The notes under the pieces were generated by a model. It had not been told where the DNA came from. It saw nothing but the letters and a program-made list of their open reading frames with translations, and made no database searches. Below are positions 45,394 to 57,388 of a DNA stretch of 64,000 nt, one piece after another. Every line of letters begins with the position of its first letter. The first letter of the stretch is position 1. Made by a program: the position numbers and the translations under genes. This DNA comes from Mugil cephalus (taxonomy: Eukaryota > Chordata > Actinopteri > Mugiliformes > Mugilidae): NCBI RefSeq assembly GCF_022458985.1, contig NC_061785.1, positions 5,942,204 through 6,006,203 on the forward strand. Direction: 5' to 3'.

Positions 45394-47831
45394 TTACGTC
45401 CTCCTCTGCAGAGCCAGGGCTGAGTCCAGGCGACAGAGCTGCTCCAGGAATCCGACGTTTGGCAGAATATTCCTGCACCTGCAAACAACCTCCACGGCCT
45501 CCACGAGGGTGAGTCCTTCTCTGATCATGAGGTAGGCCAGAACCAGAGTCGCAGAGCGACTGATTCCTCGAGCGCAATGGACGAGCACCTTACCTGCACG
45601 GGCAGAAAGGTTTCGAGCTGCATTGATTCTGTGATTTCATTCTCACTAGAGCAAATTTCCCAAATTCATATCGTAGCGTAGCATAGCATAGCATAGCATA
45701 CCATATCGTATTGTATTGTATTGTATCGTATTGTCGTATTGTATCATATCATACCGTATCGGATCATATCGTACCTTACCTTACTGTATCGTATCGTATC
45801 GTACGATATTATATCTTAAATTACCTTACTCTGTTGTACCTTAACATATTGAATTATAGCGTACAATATCATACTTTATATTACATTGCCTTATCATATT
45901 GCATCGTATTGTTGTAACGTAACTTACCGTATCATATTGTATCATATCATATCGTACCTTACCTTACCGTATTGTCTTATATAGTACAATATCATACCTT
46001 ACATTACCTTGCTATTTCGTATTGTATCGTATCGTATCATATCGTATCGTGTCGTATCGTATCGTATCCTTACCTTTCTGTATTGTATCATATCGTCTCG
46101 TCTCGTGTTGTAACGTATTGTATTGTAACGCACCTTACCTTACCTTATCGTATCGTATCGTAACGTAACATATCGTATCGTGATGTAACTTACCTTATTG
46201 TCTCGTTGTGTCTCATATCGTATCGGATCGTATCACAACATATCTTACCTTACCGTACCGTATCGTATCGTATCGTATCGTATCGTATCGTATCGTATCG
46301 TATCGTAACGTATCGTATCGTATCGTATCGTATCACAACGTATCTTACCTTATCATCTTGTCTTGTCTCGTATCGTATCGTAACCTTACCTTACCATATT
46401 GTATCGTATCGTATTGTTTCGTTTCATTTTCCTTGGTACCTTACCAACCTAACCTTGTCGTGTCATATTGTATCATGTTGTACCTTACCCTGCACCCTCT
46501 ATCGTAACTTACCATATCGTGTCATACAATATCGTGGCCTACCTTATTGTGTCGTATTGTATCGTATTGAACCATATTGTACCTTACAGTACTGTATTGT
46601 ATAATACCTTATCGTACCGTACTGTATCATAGCGTATTATATCGTATCATATGTCTTGTCCTATCATACACAATATCAAAACTTTTGCTTTAACCCATCT
46701 TTAACCCGTGCTTTAACAGCTCATTTATCTCCCCTTAGACGCCCCAAAACTTCACCGGAAACAAATGAAATTATTTAAAACTGTCATTATTATACATTTT
46801 GGAGCAAAGCACAAAAAGGTCCAAAATATGTAAGGAATTATTTCATTCAAATAAAAAACTAAACTAAGTAAATTAAAATTATTGATTTAACGTATACAGA
46901 GAAAACGTGTGAATTCAGCTGCTGAGTTTTAATGGATAATTTGTATTTATTTATTTTGTCTTCTTAATTCGAATAACTCAGTTTGATAATTTATGACATT
47001 TCTGTATCTTTGTGCTATAAAACACATAATATATTCTTTTCCGGGGGCTCAAACGTACTCGTACCTTTCTGACTCAGAGCGCCGTGAATGAAATCAGCCG
47101 CCGCGGCGAAGAACGGGCTCAAGTCAAAATCTTTACAGTCTGATGCTTCGACCCCGTGATACAGCACCCTGGTGTCTTTGTAGAAACGTGGCCCCGTGTC
47201 AATGTGCCGGGGGCCGTCTGCAGCATTCAGCACGTGTGTTATTCCCAGATTCCCTAGCAGGCTTTTATCCTGAGCTGTAGCCCTGTAAAAGCGACACAAG
47301 AGATGATGATATATTTAATGTTTAGTCATGTCTCTGCGCCTGGAAGCATATGTTTGCAGACGCATCACTGCTGACTCAAATGTACAGGTTTTATATTTGT
47401 CCCCCGTCGTCGGCTGGCCAAATACTTGCTGTTTGCGGCAACAGGATCTCGATCAGATCAGCATATTGCAGCAGGGGCCCCAAAGTGAGAATGTCACTTA
47501 CGCGTCCCCGATGTAGAGGTCGGGCCAAACCTCGTTGACAGCTCCGGTGGGGCGTCTGTTCTTCAGCAGAAGGCCGAGCAGATCGCTGGTGGGCGGTGTC
47601 TGATACTTTGGCTCCTCCTCTGATCTCATATCTATATCTCTCACCTCGGTGTTGTCGTCTAATTAACACAGTTTATATTAGTTGACAGCTAAATAACTTT
47701 CCCCCGAATGATCCGGGGGAGGGAAATGTGAGAATTTATCCCCGCTAGTTTTTTTTTCTCCTTGCATTCGTTTTGAGAAAGGCCCCGCGCTAAACTCTGA
47801 CCTTACCAACGCGGCTCGCCCCGCTTTCCAT
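45394..47831 (-). CDS. DUSP13B-like atypical dual-specificity phosphatase (second of cluster)
   Basis: Exons 47831-47807, 47658-47502, 47282-47065 and 45593-45394 join to 199 residues. The first exon is only 25 nt (MESGASRV plus one base) and was found by splice logic: ATG ... GTTG/gtaagg joins in frame to ttaattag/ACGAC. Seen: [49 protein letters not shown] (general-acid Asp) and P-loop [11 protein letters not shown] with catalytic Cys and Arg. IDTGPRFYK and the overall frame resemble DUSP13B/TMDP more than DUSP13A; TMDP is testis-associated in mammals. Oddities: Arg at the third P-loop position where other cluster members have hydrophobic residues or Met, and a 1.47 kb final intron largely filled by a pentanucleotide satellite. 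Confidence 0.9.
45594..47064 (-). other. Intron 3 of the second phosphatase gene
   Basis: Flanked by donor gtacga and acceptor gtgcag. About 1 kb of its 1.47 kb is the TCGTA satellite; the rest is AT-rich. Confidence 0.85.
45669..46670. repeat. (TCGTA)n pentanucleotide satellite, about 1 kb
   Basis: Roughly 200 five-base units of TCGTA/TTGTA/TCATA. The most regular stretch is about 46256-46334. Arrays are punctuated by ACCTTACCTTACC-type units at irregular spacing (near 45773, 45955, 46132, 46344, 46381), suggesting higher-order duplication. Five-base periodicity makes open frames repeating S-Y-R-I-V, which are not genes. Confidence 0.97.
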
Positions 47832-47922
47832 CTGAGCCGGGTATCAGTGTTGTTGAGAGGCTGAACCCCGCTGGAACGAGACAGCTGAACATACCAGAGT
47901 CTGGGCAGAAGCAGCGCGGGCT

Positions 47923-47930
47923 ATTTATTC
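47923..47930 (-). promoter_or_regulatory. Possible TATA box of the second phosphatase gene
   Basis: ATAAATAG on the minus strand, about 92 nt upstream of the ATG at 47831, within GGAATAAATAGCCC. No in-frame conflict; spacing suits a short 5' UTR of about 60 nt. Motif only. Confidence 0.3.
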
Positions 47931-49854
47931 CACATATGACGGTGACAGAAGCCGAGCTGCTTGTGTTGTGACAGATTCAACTACAGAGCCACTGCGGGTC
48001 AAACAGTTGCGAGCGGTTAAAAAAGATGGCGAGGGATAAGTGTTGTGTTGGCACCCTGAGCGAGTTCAAGCTTCATCAACAGATCATCTCAAGAGACTGA
48101 ACCGATTCAATCGTTTCATGGCTGAGGAGCAGAGCTGAAACTAAATCTGTGTAGTTTCTATGATGCCATAACTGTAAAAACTAGCAACAGGTCACGGTAA
48201 ATAGACAGCAACCATGGGTCTGAAATGTATTTCTATTTCTTGAGGCTTATATCCATAAAATTTTGCCAAAAAGTGCTGACAAATTCAATATAAAATGGAC
48301 AGAATATGAGTTTAAATAAATAATTACAGTATATATGACTACATTAAATATGATCATAAATCCTTCCATTTCCCATCACTTCATACTGGCAGGTATTATA
48401 TTATTATTATATATTTGAGAGCAAACAATTACAATTAATTAACTACATTAATTTGTGCTTACACGGCACGTTCGCTCACATCCTGTTTATCTCCTGGGGG
48501 CCAAGCCCCTCGATGTCCCTAAAAACCTAGTGACACCCCTGCTCATCATGATCCTCTTTTCCAATCCTGTTTTTATTTTATAAAGCTTTTCCACGGTGTT
48601 TCTCGTCTTGCTTTACTTCCCGTGTTTTCCCCTCTTGTGTGCTTCGCCCTCGTTAGAATCACCTGTGGTTTGAGTGAGTGACTTTGTATTTAGATTTTAG
48701 TTTCTGAATTAGTGTTTTTGGATACCCTGCCTCTTAACTGAAGCACCTTTTGTTCCTCATTTTTCTGTTAGTTTTGTGTTTAAGCCCTTAGTTTTAGGGT
48801 GTTTCCTTAAATGCACTTAAATGTCTTTTCTTTTTTTGCGTTGTTGCTGTTAATTTTAATAACTCTTGCTTAGTAGTTCCAACTCCAACATGAGCCACTC
48901 AGATCCAGTCACCACTATTTTTCACTCTTTTAACATCAATTCAGGTGCTGTTCAGGAATTTAGATTATATTCTTTAATTTTCACCAAGTAAAACATATTT
49001 CATGTAATTTCAGTGTATCAAGGACCTGGCGTCCTCATACGGGGACATTAAGTTTTAGGTTTGCTGCAGCTTATTCTGCTTCATCTTCAGGAGAAACTTT
49101 AGTCCGCCATCTTCTATCAATAGTTACAAGCTACAACGTCGCTATTTCGCATTTGATGACATTGGGATTTGATTGTTTGCAAATAAATAAAAAAAATAAT
49201 ACCCATGTCCACATATGAGGACATTTTCTTTTTTTTCCAAAACTACCGACTTCCTGTTCAAAGATGATGCTCTGTTTTTATTCTTCTTAGGTCCTAATAA
49301 TCCCAAGTACCTTGGAGAAATTAAAAAGGCATTCCAAACAAAAGCTCAGGTCTCGGGAGGTTAATGAACCAATCTGTGTTGTAACCAAGAAGCTAGAATC
49401 AAGAGGTGATTAAAAAAAAAAAAAAAAACAGTGAGAGCCCGGGGGGTGTTAGCTTAGCGGTGCCCAAAGAAAGTGTTCGGTTAAGAAATAATGTCCGGCA
49501 TGTTGTGACTCATAAAACCACATCTTGTTTGGTATTATACTTTTTTATTACTACTCAACTAAAGGTGAATCCAGGAAAACTGTTTCTGTGCAGAACGTGC
49601 CCCCGTGCATGAAGACATTAACCAAACAGGACATTATGTGTTAATTAGTGAACTTTAGAGGTGCTGAGCTGGCTGTTCCCCCTGCACCCAGGCTTTACAC
49701 TGAGTCTGTTCATGCCATAAATGTTGAAAGTTTAGCCGTGACCTTTGAAAGAGCCAATAAAAGCCGATAAAACGTCCTCACCTTAAAGCTTAAAGTCATC
49801 CTCTTCGTGTTTGTTTTAAAGAAGGTCACCCAATAGCGCAACTTCACAACTTCT

Positions 49855-49860
49855 TTTATT
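49855..49860 (-). terminator. Candidate poly(A) signal of the third phosphatase gene
   Basis: AATAAA on the minus strand, 150 nt beyond the stop at 50010. Confidence 0.5.
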
Positions 49861-50009
49861 CCTAATATATTGTTGTTTATGAGTTTCTTCACGTAAATTA
49901 CATTTCTCTGACAAAGCAAAGACAATTTGTACATCTTTAACATTCATATTTTCACTGAAACGCCTCCTTTAAACTAGGCAGAGGCAACAATACGACACAC
50001 ATGTCTGAC

Positions 50010-53000
50010 TTAAGTCCTTCCGTTCGTGCTCCGTGACGACCCCTGGCAGTGCAGCTTCATGTCCAACTCCCTGAGCTGCTCCAGGAAACCGTTGTTGGGC
50101 GCGATGTTCCTGTTGGCGCCGACGGCTTTGAGGGCGTCCACCAGCGTCATGTTCTCGTGGATCATCAGGTAAGCGAGCACCAGGGTGGACGAGCGGCTGA
50201 GGCCCATCGCGCAGTGGACAAACACTTTACCTGCCAATCAGCGGAGACAAACACTCACTACCCGGCTTCATGTCTGCATTTACAACCACGCAATTGGTGG
50301 ATTATTGCGTTGAACCTTTATTCTAAACGCCCAATTTGTTCCTCCCGCGTGGATTAAAAGCCGCGCACGTCACATAGAGGAGCGCTTCTTCTAACTCCCG
50401 ACTAAAAAGTTTTCAACAATGTTGCAACAAATGTTTCTACACACGGTAATCCCTGGTTCCTTATCGGGCCCGAAGGATTAGGGCGCAGAGGAGCGCGTAA
50501 TTGAACTGTCTTGGCTTCTGTGTATTTCTGCAGGGGATTACTGTAGGCCCCGCCACACACTGGAGCCCCCGATCAGCCCAGCATGTGAAGAAGGAGGCCT
50601 CGTCTTATTACTGTCATGTCAGATACCGACTTCACTTTGCATAACAGGGCCGGGCAGACACAGGCCACAAACATAATTGTGTAATTTCCATGTCCAATAA
50701 AAGTGTTGCTTACAAATTACCAGGGCAATCCATTTAAAACCAATTTTCCCGGCCGAGGTCTGAGCTTATGAGAAGATTACCGTGGGGGAAAGATATTAGC
50801 TTGATATTATGTTTAGTGTTTGATTTGCATTTTAATGACTAATACAACTGGGGGCTGCTGTAATGGGAATCGACTGACAAATGTTTCTGCACCTTGCCTT
50901 GTCTTTTCCCCAAGTTAATGTGTGAAAATGAGGAGAAATACCTCGAGAGCCGCCGTGAGTGCTCCTCACCTGTGGGCGAGCTTAGAGCTTTCTTGATGAA
51001 ATTGGCCGCCGGGTAAAAGAAGGGACTCAAGTTAAAGGACGGCATGTCAAAAGCCTCCACTCCGTGATAAGTGATTTTGGTGTCTCGGTAGAAGCCGGGC
51101 CCCGTGTTCACGTTGAACTTGCCGTCAGCAGCGTTGAGCACGTGGGTGATGAGGTGGGCCTGGAGAGTCCTCTTGTCTTTGGCTGCGTGCCTGAAGGGAA
51201 AAATTATGTCTTTTCTGTGAGCACACTTCATGAGAGGCATTCACCGCTCATTCGCTTATTAGGTTGCGCAACACATCCATAAAATTGAACTGCCTTAAAG
51301 GGAACGTGCTTTTTTAAAACATCTGCTCGTCATCTGCAGCCATGCTACGTACATCGCTAAATTAGCATGTTGATTTTTCTCACTTAGAGCAAAATACTGC
51401 AGATGTGTTTAAATCTACTGTTTGTCATCCACATTTTGAGAGAGATCCACTCAAGAATGATCTCCACTTTGCTCGGGTAGAAACACAAATATCTCAAAGA
51501 GTAAATAAGATATCTGCAGAGCCAGTGAGAATATTTGAGGGATAAAAGAATAGAATATAATTTGGAAAACAAAGCTCTACACACTGCAGGGGGGTCTTTG
51601 GTTGATTAGACGTTATTTTAGATATTTTTTATTTTATTTTTAATTTCCCTCCACAATTTTACCCACAAAATGTAAATTTCTTCAAATAAACATTAACACA
51701 GCCGCATATTGCACGCTGACTCTCGGGTGTGTTAGCATAAGAGAAGCTAACAGTGCATAATATTGATAGGTATGTTTATGTTTATGACAGTTGCACAGCC
51801 ACCCTTCTGTTGCACATGTTTTAAATAATGAAATGAACATTTGAATCTGTGTATTGTTTGAATAGCTTAATATTGAATGCAAAATTGTGCTAATTATGCT
51901 AATGTATACTTATAAACAGCACTAGGAGTTTGATATAGAACACATATAGTACGTAGGGGGTCTCTGTTAATACCTGCATATAAGACCCCTGCCTTATATT
52001 CCTGAAGTGTTCGGTATAACCGCTAGCTTGTTAAGGACATTTACATATTTACATTTATGGCTAAGGTACATTAAATTAGCACGTTTAACACGTTCATGTT
52101 TCAGTGATTACCACAGTAGCATTTAAATATTGATGACTCAATAAATGGTAAATGATGAATGTTTTTAGTTTTCATTGCTGCAGCTTTACTTTAAACAATC
52201 ACTGTGGAGAAAATAAGTGAATCTACCGAGAGAAATGGTGGACGTTATTCCCCACAGTCTGCCATGCTTTCTACAGAAGCCCAGAATGGACAAAAAACAT
52301 TCAATCAAACAGACTTGCTAAACGTTAGCATGCTACTGTGCTAAAGTTTGCATGCTAAGGTTTAGCAAGTTGATTGTTAATATCTTTGAAAAACTATTTT
52401 TATTAACTATTTTCTTACAGTATTATTGAAAAGTCAAATAGGTTTTCTTCACTAAAGCAACTCAAAAAAAGTTCTGATTACTTTAAACCGACTTCTCCAA
52501 ATACTTAATGCAACGCTGGACTCACTTTAATCTGTGATTAGTTTTTATATTTATGTTTATCGACTCGTTTCTGTCTCAGTGTTTAACTTTTAAGGCAGAA
52601 TTGACAATAAATCAGACTTTGACTTTATTTCAGTGTGGTACAGAATTTTAAAAATTAGCCTCACATGTCTCCGATGTAGATCCTGGGTTGGACCTCGTCC
52701 AGGTGATTGCTGGTCCCTTTCTTTGTCCACATCAGCCTCTGGAGCTCTGAAGCTGGAGGTGTCTCATACCTGATCTGTGGCCCCTCAGGGCTCGCCAGGC
52801 AGCTGAGGCCTCTGGGCATGTCTGGATCTGGATTCTCCACTTCTGCTTTTATTTCATTAAACAGGTTAAAGAAAAAAAAAACAACTCTTCTTCCCCTTTG
52901 CAGTTGTTTAAGGGCGATGAACACCACCTACGAAGGTCAAATGACTAAGATCAGGTCTCGTGGACTTGAACGAAGCCTGTTGACGATAGATGGCTGAGCA

Positions 53001-54133
53001 TATGATGCATCTTATTCACAGTTTGGTACAGTCATTGATCTCGGGAGATGCAGAAAATTTGTATTCACAGCTTATAAACAGCCGTAAACAGCGTTTCATT
53101 TCTGGCAGGGAAATCTAAACCTGTGCATTTACAATTTACACACTGGGCTTTGGAGCGACTGTGTACGTTAGCATCCGTTCAGGCTGGTGTGTGATTTCTG
53201 CTCGAGGCTGATGTGATGTGATGTGATGTGATGTGATGTATGTGTGGACCGTTATAGTAAAGGCGTTCCCACTTATTTGCATTCTTCTCGCGTACAGAGA
53301 CATAATGTGGCTCTCAGGGTTCGGAGACTTAATGTCGACAGGGATGAGCCTTTTTCGTGGCGAAATCTGTTTCGGTGACCTTTTGTTAAGCTGCAGTGGC
53401 ATATGGAGGTGCACTCAAACATCGCGATGGCTTTATCCGTCTCTGCGTGTGCATTGTCGTGCGTGTGTCACTGCGCGAGTGGGAAAAGCTGCATCTGACC
53501 CAATGTGTTTGCATCTCCGTTTGCATTTGAGTGCGGGGAAGGCAGAGAAGGCGAAGTGTGTGTCTCTGCACAAGTACAACATGTACCGAGAGTACCTGGA
53601 GGCTCTTCTTTCTCCTCATTGATCTATAAGTACAACCCTTCCCTCCCTCCCACAGTCAGGGGCAGAGAACTGATTTCCCTGGTGCACATGTTGAGCTGCA
53701 GCGCTGCTTTCACAGCCTCCCCCCTTAGGCTAACCTGTCCTTCCTGCTCCAGTTCTGTGTAATTAAAGATGCTATGTATGGGAAAGTGCCTGCGGTTAAC
53801 ATAGAGGGCAAATAAAAATGTCTTTTTACCTCCTCCGGGCCTCTTCTTGGTGGTTTTATGAATTACACTTCCCTCTTTAGCCTTTCAGATGTGGTTCATC
53901 TGGATTTGTGGGCAAATTAATAAAAGAAGAAGCAATCCATCAGGCAATGCGGTATCATCACAGTACATTTGTAAAAGTGCTTTATAAACATGTTTACGTT
54001 GCAAAAAAATAACCGCGCCGCACAATAAATCCACACACTTTAGATTATGAACACTGCGCGCGCTTAATAAATACTTCGCAACTCGAAATTTGTTAGTAAG
54101 ACACTTGCCTTGGCTGGAAACGCTGCTTTTCAT
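50010..54133 (-). CDS. dusp13b: DUSP13B/TMDP-like dual-specificity phosphatase (third of cluster)
   Basis: Exons 54133-54109, 52842-52665, 51190-50970 and 50230-50010 join to 214 residues. The 25-nt first exon (MKSSVSSQ plus one base) matches in size and phase that of the neighbouring gene; its donor is AAG/GCAAGT, the consensus of rare GC-AG introns. Seen: [57 protein letters not shown] (general-acid Asp), P-loop [11 protein letters not shown], and [23 protein letters not shown], the NAA-GKF-V-TG block and NRNI-PN-GFL parallel human DUSP13B as remembered. Oddity: the family WP dipeptide (EVWP) is EVQP here. Exon 1 rests on splice logic; the gene could alternatively start at the in-frame ATG in PDPDMPRG. 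Confidence 0.88.
50231..50969 (-). other. Intron 3 of the third phosphatase gene
   Basis: 739 bp, non-coding, nothing further recognised. Confidence 0.8.
51191..52664 (-). other. Intron 2 of the third phosphatase gene
   Basis: 1.47 kb, AT-rich. TTAGCATGCTA-type motifs near 52320-52370 relate it to the repeat block at 11400-12720. Confidence 0.8.
52843..54108 (-). other. Intron 1 of the third phosphatase gene
   Basis: 1.27 kb, non-coding. Carries a short GTGAT tandem repeat at about 53211-53240. Confidence 0.75.
54109..54133 (-). CDS. dusp13b: 25-nt first coding exon of the third phosphatase gene, GC splice donor
   Basis: ACACCATG start context (A at -3), eight codons plus one base, then GCAAGT. 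Joining to 52842 keeps frame (Q/E-V-E-N-P). The parallel 25-nt exon of the neighbouring paralogue at 47807-47831 has an ordinary GT donor. Confidence 0.7.
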
Positions 54134-56240
54134 GGTGTCTCTGTACGAGAGCTACATGTAGGTCGACAGCACAACTGTCTGCGTTCTCCTTGGTAATCTA
54201 CCCTGCAACCTTTTTTGCTATTTTAACATCTGAATCTCAGCCCAAAATAATTCTGGCATCATCTTCTGCATTCCTTAAAGGTTACCCGAGCTGCCAGCAC
54301 GGGAGGGAGGATAGGACACGGCTTTTTCAAAAGTACGAAAATTAGATCAGTGCTGCTTGCGCTCGAGCTTAAATCTGACTTCAGGGCTTCGGTGAAATGT
54401 GTTTAAATCAACACATGGTCAGCTGGTCAAGGAGAGTTTCTGATGTCTTTTTAAACACGCGATGATTAAAACGAACAATAGTGACATATTCAGCCACGGC
54501 TGCAGCGTAAAACATTCAGGGAAAATTACACGGTGGTGGAGGGGTGAACATATGCCAGTACAAACATTTATTTGTGAAATGTTCTAAATTTATTGTATCA
54601 TTTTTTTGTCTTGTACCCAAATGAAACATTCACCAACAAAACTCGTGTTTCTCTACGACAGTATTTGCAGTGAATTTTACACAGTAGCTATATAGTGGAT
54701 GCATGAGTGATGACTTGGAGTCCCACAGATAGAGTTCACTAAAATGTGACGCTCTGCAAAACATTTTCCAGAAGGCATTTGGTCCATTCTGCTCTAACAC
54801 AAGGTGAGGTACTAAAAAAAAAAAGGTAAACGCACAATTTAAGACACAAAACAGTCATGAAATCTCCTTTGTTCTGCAAGGTTTTTGTTAAGACATTCGT
54901 AACTTTTTTTTCTTTTATACATCTCTTTACAAATCAGACAACAAAACTGTATTTTCATGGATTTTGACGTTCACAGTACACGTATTTCAGAGTAAAGTTT
55001 GGCCTGATGGTGGCGCTGTTGAGGTAAATCTATGTCACATCGCAGGCTAAAGTTGCTGCATGTCTAAGGTTTGCGTTCGTGAGTTGAGACGCGCTTTGTT
55101 AATGCTGTAGTTCTCTTAATAAGTTTACAAATAAATCTAAAAAATAAATCTCTAATAAAGTTTGATAAATCTAACTAAAAAGCTCCTATATTAAGCGACG
55201 TGGTTATAATACCTTGCAAAACTCTTAACTGCAAGAGAGAAAAGTTACGCGACAGGCGAGCGTGGCTAGCTTCTCTGTTAGCGGGCGTGCTACGCTAGCT
55301 ACACTGTTAGCAGCGTTTGCTCAATGTCATTAATTTAAACGTTGACGAACACAGTGAAGCAAAAACTATTGGAGCTATATTAAACTTTCATTTAAAAGTA
55401 TAATTGTCAGTTTTATTATTACATTTAAGGCTCAGGTTGGAGGATCCAGGAAAAGGGGGAAGTCCGACCGACCTGTCCACCAATAGGAGGGCAGCGTCTA
55501 AACCGTGGCTCCTCCCCACTGATAAATAACCAATCACATTCATTTTGTTGTTCTTTTGTAACTAAATATGTGTTTTTACTTTTTCCTTTAGCCTCCTTGG
55601 GGAGTATGCTAACCTTTTTAGGGTTTTATAGAAGAAGAAGCGGTCTTTTTTCCATTTAACAAACATGGATTCTAACGCTAACACGTCATCAGAGCGGCGC
55701 AAATAGTTGAAGTCAACTCAACTCAAGATTAAATTGTAGCACGACACACGTTAGCATTAGCCTCGGTGGCTTTTAGACGCCAACAATTTCCTACATTTTT
55801 TTTGCTAACGGCCTTCACGAAAAGATCATTTACAAGGTTTTGGACACCACAAGAGGGCGCTGTTCCTGAAACTAACTTAAGCTACAAGAGTAGCAGCCGT
55901 ATTCTCACGACTTCCTTATCTTCCAGTCGTTTTGTGTCACGTGACATCGCAGTGTAGTAGCCACAAATGACATTTTGAGGTAGCACCATTAGCGTGTTAG
56001 CATGCTAGTGTTTAAAGTGACCTGAAAAAGGCAACATGTGTTGAAAATTGAAAGTTATTAGTGCGCAAATTGCCTTCCCCCATTAGCATTTAGCATTTTA
56101 CTACTATAATATATATGCACTATTCCCATTCTTCTTCTCTGTTCAGTTCAACATGCTGTGTTAATCTGACAGAAAGACACGTTTATGTGACAGTACATTA
56201 TCCGTTTCAGTCATTTCTGTTGAGTGTAAACGCCTCCCGA
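54134..56240. other. Spacer between the third and fourth phosphatase genes
   Basis: 2.1 kb with no coding exon recognised. GCTAGC/TTAGC-rich patches near 55250-55330 and 55970-56010 look like further copies of the GCTAAC-type repeat. Confidence 0.7.
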
Positions 56241-57388
56241 CTACAGGATCTGACACGTTTTCTTTTTTTTCGTCAGCTGAAGATCCAGGTCCAGCAGCAA
56301 AGCCAGGAAATTCCTGTTGGGGTAGATGGCTCTTTTCTGGATCAGCTTCTGCAAAGCCCTCTGGAGCGGGATGCGACGGTAGATCATGAGGTACGCCAAC
56401 ACCAAGGTCGACGAGCGGCTCATTCCCATGATGCAGTGCACCAGAACTTTCCCTGAAGAACAGACGGGGGATGAAGGGAGAGAGGGATGTGAGGGAAGGA
56501 TTAGCGTCAGGCCTCGGTCTTATTATTAATATCATACATGACTGCCCGTCTCACGCTGCGGTCTTTCTTTTTCCCCCGCTGTGAGCTAAAAATAGTGCCC
56601 ACAATTCAGCGTCTTTGTTCATTTAAGGTCCCTTTGCAGGCTGGGCCCCGACTGTCTCTTTAATCCCACCTCGTCCTACGCCTGATAGCTTCTTTGAAAG
56701 GGGCCATGGCCACATTATAGACTTAAATTCTGCAAGGTAAGACTCTTATTATTACCACTGGCTGGAAATACACTTTACATACGCTATTAGAAGCTGTGTT
56801 GCGTTCTGGTGACGGGTGACATTGAAAAGGACGGCAAAGGTGGGGGAGATTTTTATAAATTTTAGTGCCTTGAGGGGTCTTACCATGGGGCGACTTCAGA
56901 GCTTTGTGAATGAAATCCGCTGCGGGCTGGAAGTAAACATCCAGATCGAAGTGCGTCGAGTCATCTGCTGGAATGCCACAATACACAAAGTCGTTGCCAT
57001 AAAAGCTTTGGTTCCCTATGCTGCCTCGCTTGGAGTGGGCAGCGTTTAATACATGAGTTATACCTAACTTCAGCAAGGCAGCCTTGTTTTGGGCTACTGC
57101 CCTAGCAAGACAAAGAGACAGAGAGAGGTTCAAGACTTATGGGAGACGCCACGCATCGCAGAACAGTGATTTCACGTCAGAATGATACAATATGTGCAAT
57201 GAGGACGTACGTCAAGCTCGTTAAGGCCTGGTTTAAGTTTGAAATAAAGTGAACACTTACACATTCCCTATGTAGATGTTCGGCCACACTTCATCGATTT
57301 GATTGAGGTGTAGCTTGCAAGAGTCCAAAACCTTCTGCAGGTCCTTCACGCTCAGATATTCCTTTGTCTTCCCTTTCATGGTTGACAT
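56241..57388 (-). CDS. DUSP13A-like dual-specificity phosphatase (fourth of cluster)
   Basis: Exons 57388-57261, 57101-56884 and 56452-56241 join to 185 residues. Seen: [63 protein letters not shown] (general-acid Asp), P-loop HCIMGMSRSST, PNRNFLALLLDLDLQL, and a Lys-run C-terminus. The NAAH, FYG and G-PADDS features resemble DUSP13A/MDSP, but the sequence is more divergent than the fifth gene. Start chosen at ATG 57388; ATG 57379 is also in frame and no better upstream ATG exists in that frame. Splice phases (2, 1) and a 218-nt middle exon match the neighbours. I know no established symbol for it. Confidence 0.87.
56453..56883 (-). other. Intron 2 of the fourth phosphatase gene
   Basis: 431 bp, non-coding, consensus borders; nothing further recognised. 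Confidence 0.8.

Larger units (their letters stand above)
47832..50009. other. Spacer upstream of the second and downstream of the third phosphatase gene
   Basis: A TATA-like site lies near 47923-47930. Sequence at about 48590-48790 (CTTTACTTCCCGTGTTTTCC, AGAATCACCTGTGGTTTGAG) resembles a common teleost dispersed repeat. An A-rich run lies at 49410-49428 and a minus-strand AATAAA at 49860-49855. No coding exon recognised. Confidence 0.65.

Noticed and set aside
45711..46604. Plus-strand open frames repeating S-Y-R-I-V
   Set aside because: Product of the five-base TCGTA satellite, which repeats every five codons; no gene signal.
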